Positions 47,716 to 59,419 are shown, counted from the stretch's first letter. The stretch is DNA of 64,000 bases from Phocoena phocoena (GCF_963924675.1 NC_089226.1:43107124-43171123), one strand, 5' to 3'. Program-made: numbers and translations. Notes: generated from the letters alone by a model not told the origin.

Positions 47716-48750
47716 GTGGAGAACAAGACTAAAGACAGGGAGGAAATTTATGAAGATGACTTTATAGTTCATGTGAGAAATAATGAGTCTTGGGTTAGGA
47801 GCAAGCTAATCAACTTCTTTCTTGGTCACCCCCCTATAATATCTGAGCTATTTTCTAACAGTGTCCTACCTGATGAGAAAATGAGTCAAATTCAACTCAT
47901 ATATTTGGCACAATGATAAATGCTGCTCTAAACACTGCTCTCTATCTGTAACAAAGTCATGACAAGCAGCCCGTTCCTTTGGTCTTGGGCATGACATCAT
48001 ACTACTGTTGTTATGTGCTGGCTTTCAGACTTTCAGAAGAACTATTGGTCTTAAGTGGGCTTCATGCATTACACAAAAAAAGTAGACGATGTGCTGTGCA
48101 TCTTAAATGACATCAGTTAGGCATGAAATGAATTAATGTTAAGTAACAGCCTACTGCAACTGTTACTAGGGGTAGACCCATGACTGATATTTATAGGTCC
48201 TGGTGCAATAATATAAATGGAGGCAACACAACCTGTGTTCAAATATTAAAAAGTTATAAATCAAGCTAACAACTTATTAAATAAAATATATTCTATTCTA
48301 TACCTTGAAATGTATAACTTAATATTGTAATTTTTAAACTAATGCTATGATTTTTACATATTACATCTCATCAAATGGTAAATATGATTGAAATTAATAG
48401 TTTCAATATATGTCTGGTGTTCTGTTGACAAGAATTGCTGAAGAAGAAACTAGACAGGAAGACAGAAGCCTGATTTTAATGTGTAATGAAACATATGTAA
48501 TTCAAAAGATATGTCTAGCTCAAAAATCATTTTCTTGCCCTCAATACAATTTCACACAACTATCACATAAATATGTAAGAATCTACTTCATTATTGCTCT
48601 CTGAAAATCTTTATTAAGTTGCTTATTTTTTTATTCCTTTTATCTAAAAACTTCCATTGTTCAAATCCTCCCTTCACTCAGCAGACTTTCTTCATATCAG
48701 CAGTAATGTTATCATATGCTTTCAAACTATTTGGACATATATGCCTTTCC
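47716..48750. other. Unassigned sequence with a copied 43-bp segment
   Basis: No gene seen. 48432-48474 repeats 47263-47305 nearly exactly. Frames at 47716-47916 and 48410-48604 show no family resemblance. Confidence 0.5.
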
Positions 48751-48773
48751 TTTCAAAGATATAGAGTAAGGGT

Positions 48774-48986
48774 GGGCTTCCCTGGTGGCGCAGTAGTTGA
48801 GAATCCGCCTGCCGATGCAGCGAACATGGGTTTGTGTCCTGGTTCAGGAAGAGCCCACATGCCATGGAGAGGTTGGGCCTGTGAGCCATGGCGGCTGAGC
48901 CTGCATGTCCAGAGCCTGTGCTCCACAACGGGAGAGGCCACAACAGTGTGAGGCCCGTGTACCACAAAAAAAAAAAAAAAAAAAAA
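48774..48986 (+). mobile_element. tRNA-derived SINE (CHR type), plus strand
   Basis: Head GGGCTTCCCTGGTGGCGCAG (A-box-like TGGCGCAGTAG), a degraded B box (GGTTCAGGAAG) and a poly-A of about 25. The flanks AAAGATATAGAGTAAGGGT (48755-48773) and AAAGATACAGAGTAAGGGT (48987-49005) form a 19-bp target duplication with one mismatch. Confidence 0.97.
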
Positions 48987-49005
48987 AAAGATACAGAGTA
49001 AGGGT

Positions 49006-49189
49006 TTGATAAAAATGTTTTCCTGAAGTCTAGATGCTGTTGAGTATGAGAATAGATATTTTGGCTTATGAGATATGTTGTGCCAGAACTGAGCACAAGA
49101 TCCTGAATTCCTGAGACACCCATGTGTTTTTTAGTAATGTTATTTACATTTATTTGTGAAGTCTAGTGCTATCTAAAATGTAGAGCTCA
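49006..49189. other. Unassigned sequence
   Basis: Nothing recognised. Confidence 0.5.
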
Positions 49190-49375
49190 AAGCCAAGGAT
49201 AAACAGTGAGGTCCTACTGTATAACATGTAACTATATTCAGTATACTGTGATAAACCATATGGGAAAGAATAAGAAAAAGAATGTGTATATATGTATAAC
49301 TGAATCACTATGTTGTACAGCAGAAATGAACACAACATTGTAAATCAACTACTCCAATAAAATAAATTTTAAAAA
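49190..49375 (+). mobile_element. Older L1 3' end (5'-truncated)
   Basis: GATAAACAGTGAGGTCCTACTGTATAACATG, AACTATATTCAGTATACTG, AAGAATGTGTATATATGTATAACTGAATCACTATGTTGTACAGCAG, ACAACATTGTAAATCAACTACTCCAATAAAATAAA. It is the same L1 3'-end family as the minus-strand piece at 59245 and different from the young 7.2-kb elements. Confidence 0.85.
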
Positions 49376-49379
49376 GAAA

Positions 49380-51690
49380 AATAAAATATTTTAAAACTAA
49401 CACAAAAGATAAAATGAAATACATGGAAATTTACCATAAGAAAACAAAACAGAAAATGAGAAAAAAAGCATTTCAGTTAATTAAAATTCTCCCTGTTACC
49501 ATGCAAAAATCCTGAAACAGAAGAAAATTGTACAACCCACTGAAAACTTTGAATTAAATGCTTAAAGGAAAACTTAGAGGTAAAAACAAACAGGCAAACA
49601 AAATCAAATACTAAACCAGAAATTCAAAATCTCATAATAGAATTGGGGAGAAAAAAATACTGGAGTATACAAAAAGAGAGCTGTTTGATTTCAGTAATAA
49701 AAATGAAATAAAAGACTTTTTAATCCTATAAATAATTTATATTAAACAATATTCGAGAGAAAATAGATTTGATTAAAAATATAATAAATAACATCAAGAA
49801 AAGATATGAAAATCCACCTTAGAGGTAAAATGAAGTTAAAAATGAGAAGGAAAGATAAATATAGAAAATAGGCAATAGATTTCCAACATATGTATAACTG
49901 GAGTCCCTGGAATCAAAACAAAACCAATGGTTATAATTATAATCAATGAAAATTCTCTAGAATACAGTTACCTAAAACAACATTTTGAAAGTATATAATA
50001 TGTAACCAGGAAAATTAATGCAGGACAATAGACTACAAAATATACCCTACTAAAATTACTAGACTTTAAGATTAAGAAAATCTTCAGAGCTTCCAGGGAA
50101 ATTATCCTGTCACTTACAAAGAAAAGAAAATTAGATTGGTACTGTACTTTTCAGCTGTAAGGAACAAAGCAAAGCAATATTGGAACAACGATTTTTTAAA
50201 AAGTAGAGAAGTAGGAGGCAAACCAAGAATTTTACATTAGCCAAGATATTACTTAAGGACTAGAATATGTATATATATCTTCAGAGAATTTTAAGCATAT
50301 AATATAAAACAATGAAACAAGATTGTGGATGTTTGATAAGGAGTAAAGAGGTAAAGCATGAGATTTCTTGGAGTATGTCTTTTTATACAGTTTCGAGTTT
50401 TTTAATGAGGTTAATATTTTACCTAGTTGAAAAATAGTTGTATATTTATATATATATAAAGAAGGAGACAACCCCACTAAATTTGTATACAAATATAAAT
50501 AAATAATACTAAGTAATCAAACTAAAAATACAAAGGAAAAAAATAATAAAGTCCTATGTATATCCTCAATGAGATATAATCGTAAAACAAAAAGTACTAT
50601 TAAGAGACTGTTAATTTGCTTAGATGATTTGGTCTTGATACTATTACTAGTGTAGTAATCTTCCCCAATTTTTTTTTGGTTCAGATAGTGTATAAATATA
50701 TTGATGAGACCCTCATATCTCACTGTAGAAGAAAGGACATTAAAAATTAACAAATAAATAAGCATCAGAAAAGGGGAAAATGGAAATTCTTTCATAGAAA
50801 ATTATCAACTTATAAATGTAGAAGCAATGGTAAAATTAGAAAATCACCATTTCACAACATTCATTGTAATAATTCACTTTGGCAATGATCATCAGTTTAT
50901 GCTTATCCAAATCAAATCAAATATTACTTGATATTAAAACAAAATAAAATTTACTTTCTTGCCTTCAGAATGGATCAACTGGCAGTCATCATAACAAAAT
51001 GACTAAATTTAACCTCACTAATAATTGCACAAATTGCTATGATGTGTCTACCAATGTGTTGCACTGAGGACAAAATATCACCTATGTAGTATTCTTGCTA
51101 AAATATATATTTAACTTGAATTTAATCAGACAAGTAAAAGTGAAGAACATTTTGTCAGTCAAATGTTATTGATGACTTAAAATGTTAGTGTCAAAAAAAA
51201 AAAAACTAAACAATGATGACAACAACAGAAAACAGGCTAGTGAATGTCACTAAATTAAAAAAAAAAAAAACTGAAGACAAATAACAAGTAAATGAAACAA
51301 GTTGATTAGAAAAAGGGAGAGACAGCTATAAAGGTAATTTTGGGATAGTTGTGGAAATTTGGATATGAATTTCAATAGGTCCTTTATATAGAAAATAGGA
51401 TTGTAGCAAAGTTAAATTTCTTGAGAGAATGAACTGTATAGTGGTTTTTATGATAACTTCTTGTTTTTGGAGAAGCATGGAAAAGTATTTAATACTGTGT
51501 CATGACATCTACAGCTTCTCAAAAAGGTATATTTCTGTGGCAGGGATGGTGTGACGTGTGTGTATGTGAGTGCTGTGTGTTGAATAAAGATGAAGATTAT
51601 ACGGAAGTTTATTGAATAATTCTTTCCAGTTTTCTGTAAATTTCAAAATTTTAAAATAAAATTTGCTTACATTACTGAAATATTACATCT
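49380..51690 (+). mobile_element. Ancient L1M/HAL1-like element (ORF1 remnant and 3' end)
   Basis: 49540-50240 is A-rich and ends with the old ORF1 signature GGCAAACCAAGAATTTTACATTAGCC. 50880-51690 has CCACCAATGTGTTGCACTGAGGAC, CTAGTGAATGTCACTAAA, AGCTATAAAGGTAATTTTGGGATAGTTGTGGAAATTTG, TTCTTGTTTTTGGAGAAGC and the end TTTTCTGTAAATTTCAAAATTTTAAAATAAAA, the order of an old L1M 3' end. No frame survives. 50290-50880 between them is unassigned. The two ends may belong to one insertion. Confidence 0.6.
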
Positions 51691-51774
51691 ATGAGTGAAA
51701 TATTTCACAGAGATAGTTGCAAAATTTTTATGATGACAATGTTTTCTTCCCTGAATTAATAAACAGTAATAATG

Positions 51775-51930
51775 ATGATAATAATAGCTCAATGCTTACT
51801 ATACATTAAACACTGCTGTTCTAAGTATCTTATGTATAGGATGTCATTTATACTTCCAATAACCCTGTGAGGTAAGTAATATTATTATTCACATTTTACA
51901 TATGAAGATACTTACATAGTTAGGCTTAAC
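51775..51930 (-). repeat. MIR fragment
   Basis: CACTGCTGTTCTAAGTATCTTATG, ACTTCCAATAACCCTGTGAGGTAAGTAATATTATTATTCACATTTTACATATGAAG is a well-kept antisense MIR core. Confidence 0.8.
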
Positions 51931-52031
51931 CTACAGCTTCTCTCTTAAAAGTCATAAATGGCATATATTTGGAGTAATCTGCTGTAAATGTAATATTAGC
52001 ATTGATTTTCACAGCCTCACTATACCTAATG

Positions 52032-52131
52032 TACATATATGTGTGTGTATATATGCATGCACATGCATATACATGTGCACATACACACATTGCACATGTA
52101 AACAAGGAGTAGATATCTATACTCCTTGTTT
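52032..52131. repeat. Alternating purine-pyrimidine tract adjoining a hairpin
   Basis: 52032-52099 is mostly alternating TG/CA/TA (TGTGTGTGTATATATGCATGCACATGC, ACATGTGCACATACACACA). AAACAAGGAGTA (52100-52111) and TACTCCTTGTTT (52120-52131) are perfect 12-bp inverted arms with an 8-nt loop. Confidence 0.85.
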
Positions 52132-52297
52132 CTGATGTGTATCTTTAAGACAATAGGTCAAGGCATATAGTTCAAAATAAAATGCTGGATAGCAAAGCAA
52201 ATATATCTATCTTGTTTATATGACAGTGGTTAATGTTAGAAGTTTCATATTCAGGATCTAGAAATAATTGGTGGGCTAGTTCAGCAATACTAAGGTA

Positions 52298-52530
52298 AAA
52301 TTTTCATTCATTTATTCAGTCTATGACAACATGCATTTATTGAGTGCCCATGTATGTGTTGTGGTAGAAGCCAGGATTATACTGATAACTAAATAATTCT
52401 ATCTTGTCCTCAAATATCTCATGGACTCTGTAAATAATTATGATGCAATATGATCACTGCTATGGTTTAAAATGATTATGAAATTATTGAGAGTCCAAAG
52501 GGCTCTATCTGGAGTCATTAGTTGTCAGTG
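52298..52530. repeat. L2-like fragment
   Basis: TTCATTCATTTATTCAGTC, CATTTATTGAGTGCCCATGTATGTG, GATAACTAAATAATTCTATC, TTGTCCTCAAATATCTCATGGACTC match the L2 terminal order. Confidence 0.6.
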
Positions 52531-52750
52531 AAAGTTTTATTTAAAAAGATAACATTTAATTCAACCTAAGAGAAAAATAAAAATTTGACAAAGGGGAACT
52601 CTTTATACTAGTTTTGTGAATTTTATTAAAATAAGCGTATTTTTTAGGTAAATGACTTGAGCAATTCAAATCCATGAAAGTGCTGAGAACATGAAGAAAT
52701 GCTACTTCTTCCACAAAGGAAGCACAAAAAGATTTACTGAAAAAGTTAGA

Positions 52751-52804
52751 AAAGAAGGCAAAGATAGTGTCTCAAAGAAAAAAAGAAGGCAAAGATAGTG
52801 TCTC
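52751..52804. repeat. 23-bp direct duplication
   Basis: AAAGAAGGCAAAGATAGTG-TCTC occurs exactly at 52751-52773 and 52782-52804, separated by AAAGAAAA. It lies just upstream of the SINE target. Confidence 0.9.
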
Positions 52805-52839
52805 TCCCTAACTGCTCCCATTTACCTAGTGGACATCTT

Positions 52840-53047
52840 TTTTTTTTTTTTTTGCTGTATGCGGGCCTCTCACTGTTGTGGCCTCTCCCGTTGCGGAGCA
52901 CAGGCTCCGGACGCGTAGGCTCAGCGGCCATGGCTCACGGGCCTAGCCGCTCCGCGGCATGTGGGATCTTCCCGGACCGGGGCACAAACCCGCGTCCCCT
53001 GCATCGGCAGGCAGACTCTCAACCACTGAGTCACCAGGGAAGCCCCT
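52840..53047 (-). mobile_element. tRNA-derived SINE (CHR type)
   Basis: Minus-strand SINE with T-run 52838-52853 and head TTCCCTGGTGACTCAGTGG. The flanks TAGTGGACATCTT (52827-52839) and TAGTGAACATCTT (53048-53060) form a 13-bp target duplication with one mismatch. It keeps several CpGs (GCGGGC, CCGCTCCGCGGC), suggesting a young copy. Confidence 0.96.
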
Positions 53048-53060
53048 TAGTGAACATCTT

Positions 53061-56000
53061 GGTCCATGATTTATCTGCAAAGAAGATGATTTCACAGATT
53101 CAATTTTATTTAGTTAGTATTTTCTAACTTGTCAGATGACCTAATTTTAATTAGTTATCATTAGAAGAAGTGTTAAGCAATCATTGATGTCAGTAATGGG
53201 AACAGTCTTAGAATATTTGTTTCTTAAAACATCTGAAAATTTATTACCAAACTCTCAACAAAAGTAATAAAATATATGGCTCTGGCTGAATTTGCATCCA
53301 TTATGCAAACTGAGGAATAGATAGACACATGTTGCTCCACTAGCTGGCTGAAAACAAATGCATTTCAATGAAGCCCACATTATCTTGTGAGGTATACATA
53401 ATCCATTTCTGCCCGTGAACCAAGGCGAATTAAGCAAATCTATCTTTCAAAGTAGCTGCAGGAGAATTTGTCACCCTTACTGGAACAGCTCTGAAGTGGA
53501 TGTTCTCTAACTCTGGAAGTAAAAGAAAGAACCACAAGATTTTGGGCTTTGCTCTTGTGTGAACAATGTTTCTTTCATTGTTTTTATCTCTCTCCTATTT
53601 CCCTGCCAAAAGTTCATTTTCACATGGTTTTGTCTTATAACAATGGTCACTTCTTGCTTTTAAGTAAGATTTGCTCACTGTTTTCTAGCACTCAGATGGA
53701 CCATTCTTTACTTTTTATGTCATCTCATTTAAAATGTTTCCTACTGATGTTTTATTTTCAGGCTGTTTAGGTTTCTTTTTAATATTGTTGTAATGCCACT
53801 TCTCAAAATTATCCATGTTGCAGATTAGGACTTTTTTTTTTTCAGTTTGAGTTCATTATTCTGTAAATAATGCTCAGCTAAGACTCAAGAAATAAAATGC
53901 TAAGGCACATTGTTTTAAGCTATGAGAGGCTTTAAATTGAGTACAGCTGTGCCATGTACATCTCAGTTTTCAAAGGGATGTGTGCCACCACATTCTACTG
54001 TTTCCAATTTGGCAAATTATTCCCATTATACTGAGGCAATGATGATTCTTGGTGGAGAAGTCTTTGCAGCAGATACATGACAATTGTATTATCAAATGAT
54101 TCTAGGTCCATTAAGAAATGTTGAGATTATTAAGGACACTATTCTTAATCCTCAAAATAGCATATAATGGGATATAAGTGATTGAATGCCCTGGAGCATC
54201 ATTCTTTGTAAGAATATTACTTCAATAACGAGCATGTTTTGAAGAGTCACTTTTTCCAGAGTTGACTTCATGCCCTTCCATGGGGTCATTATAGACCAAG
54301 TTCAGGGAGAAAAATTTAATGTCTATTTTAAGGAATTTCTATAAAATCAGGGCAAAAGATAAACAAAACACACTAAACAATATGTAGTTGGAATTCTAAA
54401 AATTGCACACTAAGCAATGTGTGGCTGGAATTCTAAAAATTGCATTTTATTGTCTTTGGAAATATTAAAGGGAATTACTAAGAAAATGCCTACTAGTTGT
54501 TCTCCATCTTCAAAAGGAGCATGAGCTAAACAAGAAATAGAATTCAAATTCACCTGTTGGAAAGCAGTGAGCCAGATCCAAAGACCTCTTAAAATGAGTT
54601 CCAGCTCTAAGATTATAGAAAATAAAATGCCTTTCCTTAAGAGTGTTGAACTAGGTACAGGCTGTCAGAAGGGTTGAGACCATCTATTTATGAACAATTT
54701 CAACATGTTTTAATGATTCCATTTGTGCATGTAGATAAAGTTATTAACCTTCCATGAGAAAAGCATGTACTTTTGGTTATTTGCCCACTAGTGGTGGTTT
54801 ATTTACATTCTTATTTAATGCACACTCTCTGGAACTCTAGGGGCAAGCAAACTTAACTGACTCACATGAGGTTTAAACTTGTAACACTTGATTCATTAGC
54901 ACCAAGCAAAAAGAGCTAGCCATCTGAAACAAACCACACCATAATATCTTAGGGAAAAAAGTTAACCACCTAGGTTTCAATACATATTTTATTGGAAACA
55001 AAAATAGTAGACATAATACATTTTTGAGCCCTTTTGCTTCACTGGGATTTATGAGTCTATAAGTGAGTCTTATAGGAGAAAGCTATGGATAGATTCTTCC
55101 ATGCTTGACAGTATAAACTTTTAGACTGATGCAAAGGTTTTAGACAGAACCCAAACTAAAATGACTGAAGCCTACAGAAAGGAAAGGTAATTTTATTTTC
55201 TGACCTGATTTGCTGATCTGAAATGCAACCCACTGATTCTTTTTCATTAAGCCACTAGCCACTATGGTAACCACTTTATATTATTACTCAACCTGGTCAG
55301 CAGTTAAGCCAGTATTCAAGGAGTGGGGGTTTTAGAATAGCATTAACAAAAAGAATTTTCCTCCAATAAAAGATAAGCAGTTTCCAGAATGAAAGTCTTG
55401 GCTTGAAGCCTTCTTGTTCACGGTAAAAAGCAAAAGATAAATCAGATATATTCCCACTGTGGAGCAAGTAGAAGATGGTAGTGTATTTTTGTAGGCATAG
55501 AAATGGGAATTAAATAACCCATATAACTTATGCCTGCAAAGTGAGAAAACCTTGGAGAGCAGATGCATTTACTTTCTGTATGTCTTGAAGTGCTGACTTC
55601 AATTCAGAGCAGAAAACCCTGAGCAAAGGGAAGACTTTGGAATATAACAATAAGTAGCAGTGGCAGGATCTCAATCTCATTCAAATGAAGCCAGTGCTGT
55701 ACTAGAGGAAGTTGAGATTTTTAAAAAGGGGGCTGAATTTTTTTTTTCACCAAGAGAATGACTAGATAATACAATAATTTACTTCTACTGCAACTTCTAG
55801 CATTCTCTTAGACATGATGGGTGAAGGCGTTTTTGCAGTTTTATAAACGTTTCTCAGAGGAAAGAGCATGATACAGCATAGCTGTCTTTTATACATGTCA
55901 AGTAGATACATTACTAGATTATAGAATATATAGAACCTGGGCAAGATTGCTAATAGAATGTGAATATTGAAAGTCGTTTTGAGAATAATTATTTTCCCTT

Positions 56001-56480
56001 TAAGTAGAGGATTTTTCTCCCCTTCAGAGCTACGACAAAGTTCACTCAGCCACAAGAATCCTTGATTATGAGTTCAGATGAATCATCTGAAGAGCAAGAG
56101 GACTGGGAAAGACAGAGAAGGAAATCTGTCCAAGTTACCCACTGCCTTTGATCTCAGTAGGAGCCAGTAAACCCATTAGGGCATCTCTCATTTTCTCTGA
56201 GCCCTGGTAAATAGAGCCTGAGTCAGACTGTTAACCTCCAGTCTGAAACAGCCTCCTGACCTTCATGCTCAACCTCTGGTACTCTAGAATCCTTGAGTTC
56301 CGTCAATCAGCTTCCTTAACCTGGAGGGGAGTCAGAAAATGTCTGTAGTTTAATAATTAGTTTTTTAATACAGAAGAGAAAGTAGAATGCTTCTCCTACC
56401 CCAACATCTCCTAAATGTGGAAATTGTGGTATTTAAATTAATTCAATTTGCCTAAGTATCAACTTTGATATCATAGGGCA
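53061..56480. other. Repeat-poor unassigned interval
   Basis: 3.4 kb without any recognisable transposon except a short 37-bp tandem duplication (54371-54407 and 54408-54444, about four differences). No gene is visible; frames at 53549-53770, 55332-55568 and 55762-56055 carry no domain. Low repeat density in a region otherwise packed with repeats is compatible with conserved non-coding sequence, but this is inference only. Confidence 0.5.
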
Positions 56481-56524
56481 TCAAATACACTTTCCTGCTG
56501 ACTAGGTGTTAGCGCAAGTTAGCA

Positions 56525-57000
56525 CAGGTTCGTGTGCCTGACGAGGCCAAATGAACCAAATTGAAATGTTGGGGTTTGGAGCAGAGAAAGGTATATTGCT
56601 GGGCCATGCAAGGAGATGGGTGGCTCGTGCCCTAAAAATCCCCAAGCTCCCAGAAGGGTTTCCACAAAGCACTTTTAAAAGCCAGGTGAGGGAGGGGTGT
56701 CACAGGGTACGTGATCAGCTCTTGCACATTTCTCTGATTGGCTGATGGCGAGGGGACAGGGTGGTGTCACGGGGGTTAACATTATCAGTCCTTAGGCTCC
56801 ATGAGGCCTGGGGCTATGTTCTCATGGTCATCAAGTAGTTAACATCTTCCATTTGGTGATGGGTTTTCACATCTATAAAACAACTCAGGAAATGTGTATC
56901 AAATACTGTTATCTAGGTACTGCAGAGAGCAGCTAAAGCAGAATATATGGGGGAAGGCCTGTTGGGGAGGTCTCATAGGGTCCTGCTCCATTACAAAAGG
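56525..57000 (+). mobile_element. LTR-like repeat
   Basis: TGTGCCTGACGAGGCCAAATGAACC, TGGGCCATGCAAGGAGATGGGTGGCTCGTGCC, CTCTGATTGGCTGATGGCGAGGGGACAGGGTGGTG, TGGTCATCAAGTAGTTAACATCTTCC and GAGGTCTCATAGGGTCCTGC...CCATTACA recall a mammalian ERV LTR family that I cannot name. The ATTGGCTGATGG block contains an inverted CCAAT motif, usual in LTR promoters. The 64-codon frame 56551-56745 is part of it and not a gene. Confidence 0.6.
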
Positions 57001-57485
57001 AAGAAAATAAAAATCTTCTCACACCCACTTTTTTTGAGGCTCATTTCTAATTGTGACTTGCTCATATTTGGCCATATGTATTTTTATCAGTAAGAATTCT
57101 TACATGCAAAAGATAGAAGGATAGAGAATTCATATTTAGTCACTGTCTGCTTTGTTTCAATGTACTGAGGCCTTATATATTTATTCATCCTCCAAAACAC
57201 CCTAAGAGTTCTCTGTATTTGACCACGAATTTGCAGAGAAAATGCTCCAAATCCCACCTTTCATTCTCAGTCTTGAAGCTTTCTCCAACAGCCCCTTCAT
57301 ATTTAATCTATCGGCTTTGCCTGTAGGGTCATCTCTCTGCCTAGCCGCCCTTTCACAGATGACTTAGGTAGTTGCATGTGCTTCTCTGCAGTGATTCAGC
57401 ACTTCCCTAGGCAGTTGTGTCACTTAACAGGTCTCTGTTCCATGATCAGATCCTGTAATCATGTGACGCTATTCTCCAAATTCTT
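57001..57485. other. Unassigned sequence with possible L2 remnant
   Basis: 57255-57370 (TCTTGAAGCTTTCTCCAACAGCC, CATCTCTCTGCCTAGCCGCCC) is weakly L2-like. Nothing else recognised. Confidence 0.4.
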
Positions 57486-57489
57486 GAAA

Positions 57490-57895
57490 GGTATAGTCCT
57501 GGGCCTGTGATGGTCTTATGGCTCAGTACATATTTCCTCGTCACCTTCTTCAATCATATGGCAGGATGGCCCTTCACTCCCTTTAAAGTTAGATATAACC
57601 ATGCAGTGTACTTTGACCAATTAAATGTGAGCAAAAGAGATGTGTGTCCTATGTTTCTAGGAGTTTTAAGAGCCATTGCACAATATACATTCCCCACTTT
57701 GTGCTCCAGTCATCAGTCTGGGAGCCCCATCACTCTGGATCCTTGAGTGACTACGAAGGCAGAGCTTGCTTGCAGACCTTCATTGGACAGCTTGTGTATA
57801 TGAAAAATTAATGCCTGTTATTTTTAAGCCACTGAAATTGTATGTTATTTGTTATATTTGTTATAATATCAGAATTATATGGCCTATCTGCCTGA
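57490..57895 (+). mobile_element. MaLR (MLT1-like) LTR fragment
   Basis: TTTGACCAATTAAATGTGAGCAAAAGAGATGTGTGTC, GTTTCTAGGAGTTTTAAGAGCC, TGTGCTCCAG, CTTGAGTGACTACG and the end TTTTAAGCCACTGAAATTG...GTTATTTGTTATA follow the MLT1 order. It is more diverged than the 21490 copy. Confidence 0.65.
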
Positions 57896-59228
57896 CATAA
57901 GGCTCATATGAGTTAAATGATTTAGTGCTTTTTGTTTGGGATAACAGACCACATAGTATCATTTTCTAGTACTTGGTTATCTGTACAGATATACGTTCTA
58001 GAATGAGAGTTTAGATTCTATCAATTTCTATTTATTTTCCTTTTTTCAAATTCTCACATCATTAAAAAAGAAAAAAAAACCCTCAAAGTAGAACTCTGCC
58101 CCCCGAGTGGAACAAATTCCTAAAAAGGTAATTTTAAATGTGTTCAGATAAATATCTTAAGTTTCTTCCAAGGAATTATCTGCAGAACTTCAGTGCCAAA
58201 TGATTGTATCTCTAAGAAATATTTTGACATTTACAAGGCCAACATAAACGTGGTATGGAATTTGCAGATCATTCTCAGACCATAAGACTAAAAGGAAGAG
58301 TTTTTAAAAGTTTTCAGCTGGTATATATCAGCATGTCCTTTTAAATAACAGAAGGGAAAAAGGCTAAAGGCTTACAACTTTGGTATTTTATATAAAAGAA
58401 TACTGTTTTTTATCCCCAGATCACTGATTTTTATCTGTCTTAAGTCAATTTGCTAAGGTTTTTGATGGCTTTTATGAAAAGTAGGTGGTCTGACCTTACT
58501 ATCAAATAAGCAGATGTGTAGGTCAAAAAAGCAAGGTTTAAAAGACTGAGCCTATTGTGGCTAAATAAAAGGAATGAAAGGCTAAAGGAAGGTGACCCAT
58601 AAATCATATTACTGGTCAGTTAATGAAAAGTACGTGGTAAATGTCCTGAAGCACTTGCTAAAAGCACTTTTTTTAAATCATTTTTACCACATATTATCTA
58701 CAATTTTTCAAAACTAGTATTTACCTACAAATCTGTGTAAGTCAGTGATGGTCAACCATCAGCTTGTTAACTATTGTCAAGTGTGTGAGTGTCTATGTGT
58801 TTATTTTTATATTTTGGTGAACTGGTAGAGAGATTGGTAAAATGTTCAAATATACCGAGTCAGTCTCTGAGACCTTCTTATTCAATGGATCTCTGGTGAA
58901 CACCAGAAATTTTATTTTAAATGGTATTGTGCTATAAAAGGTATTGATTTTAACCTAATTAAGAATACAGCCCCGGTGAATGGGGCATCTTGCCCATAGC
59001 AGGTGTTCTGTTCATGTTTGTAAAAGTGGGCAGGTAAGTATTTGTGCATTTGGATACAGATATATCTTCTTGAGGTTTTAGTTTCTTTTGTATTGTTTCT
59101 AGTCAATTCATTGAGAACAACATTTGAAAGCATATTATTCATGAATAGATGTAAAAGGCACCCTTCTTTAGTGAAAAACCTGAACATTCTGAGATCTTTG
59201 ACATACTTCTTGACTTCTCTAGGCCTTG
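57896..59228. other. Unassigned sequence
   Basis: No gene or transposon recognised. Minus frame 58912-59238 (108 codons, from MQKTRPREVKKYV) is the longest in the region outside known elements, but no domain, signal peptide or family resemblance is visible. Confidence 0.45.
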
Positions 59229-59244
59229 TTTTTTGCATTTTTAA

Positions 59245-59419
59245 AACTGCAGTATAGTTGACTTACCATACTGTGTTAGTTTCAGATGTACAGCAAAGCA
59301 ATTTTGTTATTCATATTCATATGTATATATCTATATTCTTTTTTCGATTCTTTTCCATTGTAGTTAGTTACGAGATATTGAATATAGTTTCCTGTGCTGT
59401 ACAGTAAATCCTTGTTTAT
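59245..59419 (-). mobile_element. Short L1 3' end with perfect 16-bp target duplication
   Basis: Antisense L1 end: GTATAGTTGACTTACCATACTGTGTTAGTTTCAGATGTACAGC, TTCTTTTCCATTGTAGTTAG, GATATTGAATATAGTTTCCTGTGCTGTACAG. TTTTTTGCATTTTTAA occurs exactly at 59229-59244 and 59420-59435. Almost no poly-T tail remains between the left duplication and the L1 end. Confidence 0.92.

Noticed and set aside
48774..48986. tRNA gene
   Set aside because: Only the degraded tRNA-like head of a SINE; no cloverleaf with proper anticodon and acceptor stem, and a SINE body and poly-A follow.
56551..56745. 64-codon frame as a gene
   Set aside because: Lies inside an LTR-like repeat; no domain.
56525..57895. One complete provirus (LTR - internal - LTR)
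   Set aside because: The two LTR-like repeats are different families and no gag, pol or env remnant lies between them.
58912..59238. 108-codon minus-strand frame
   Set aside because: No domain or family resemblance and no supporting context; it also runs into the target duplication of the L1 end. Length is not beyond chance in 64 kb.
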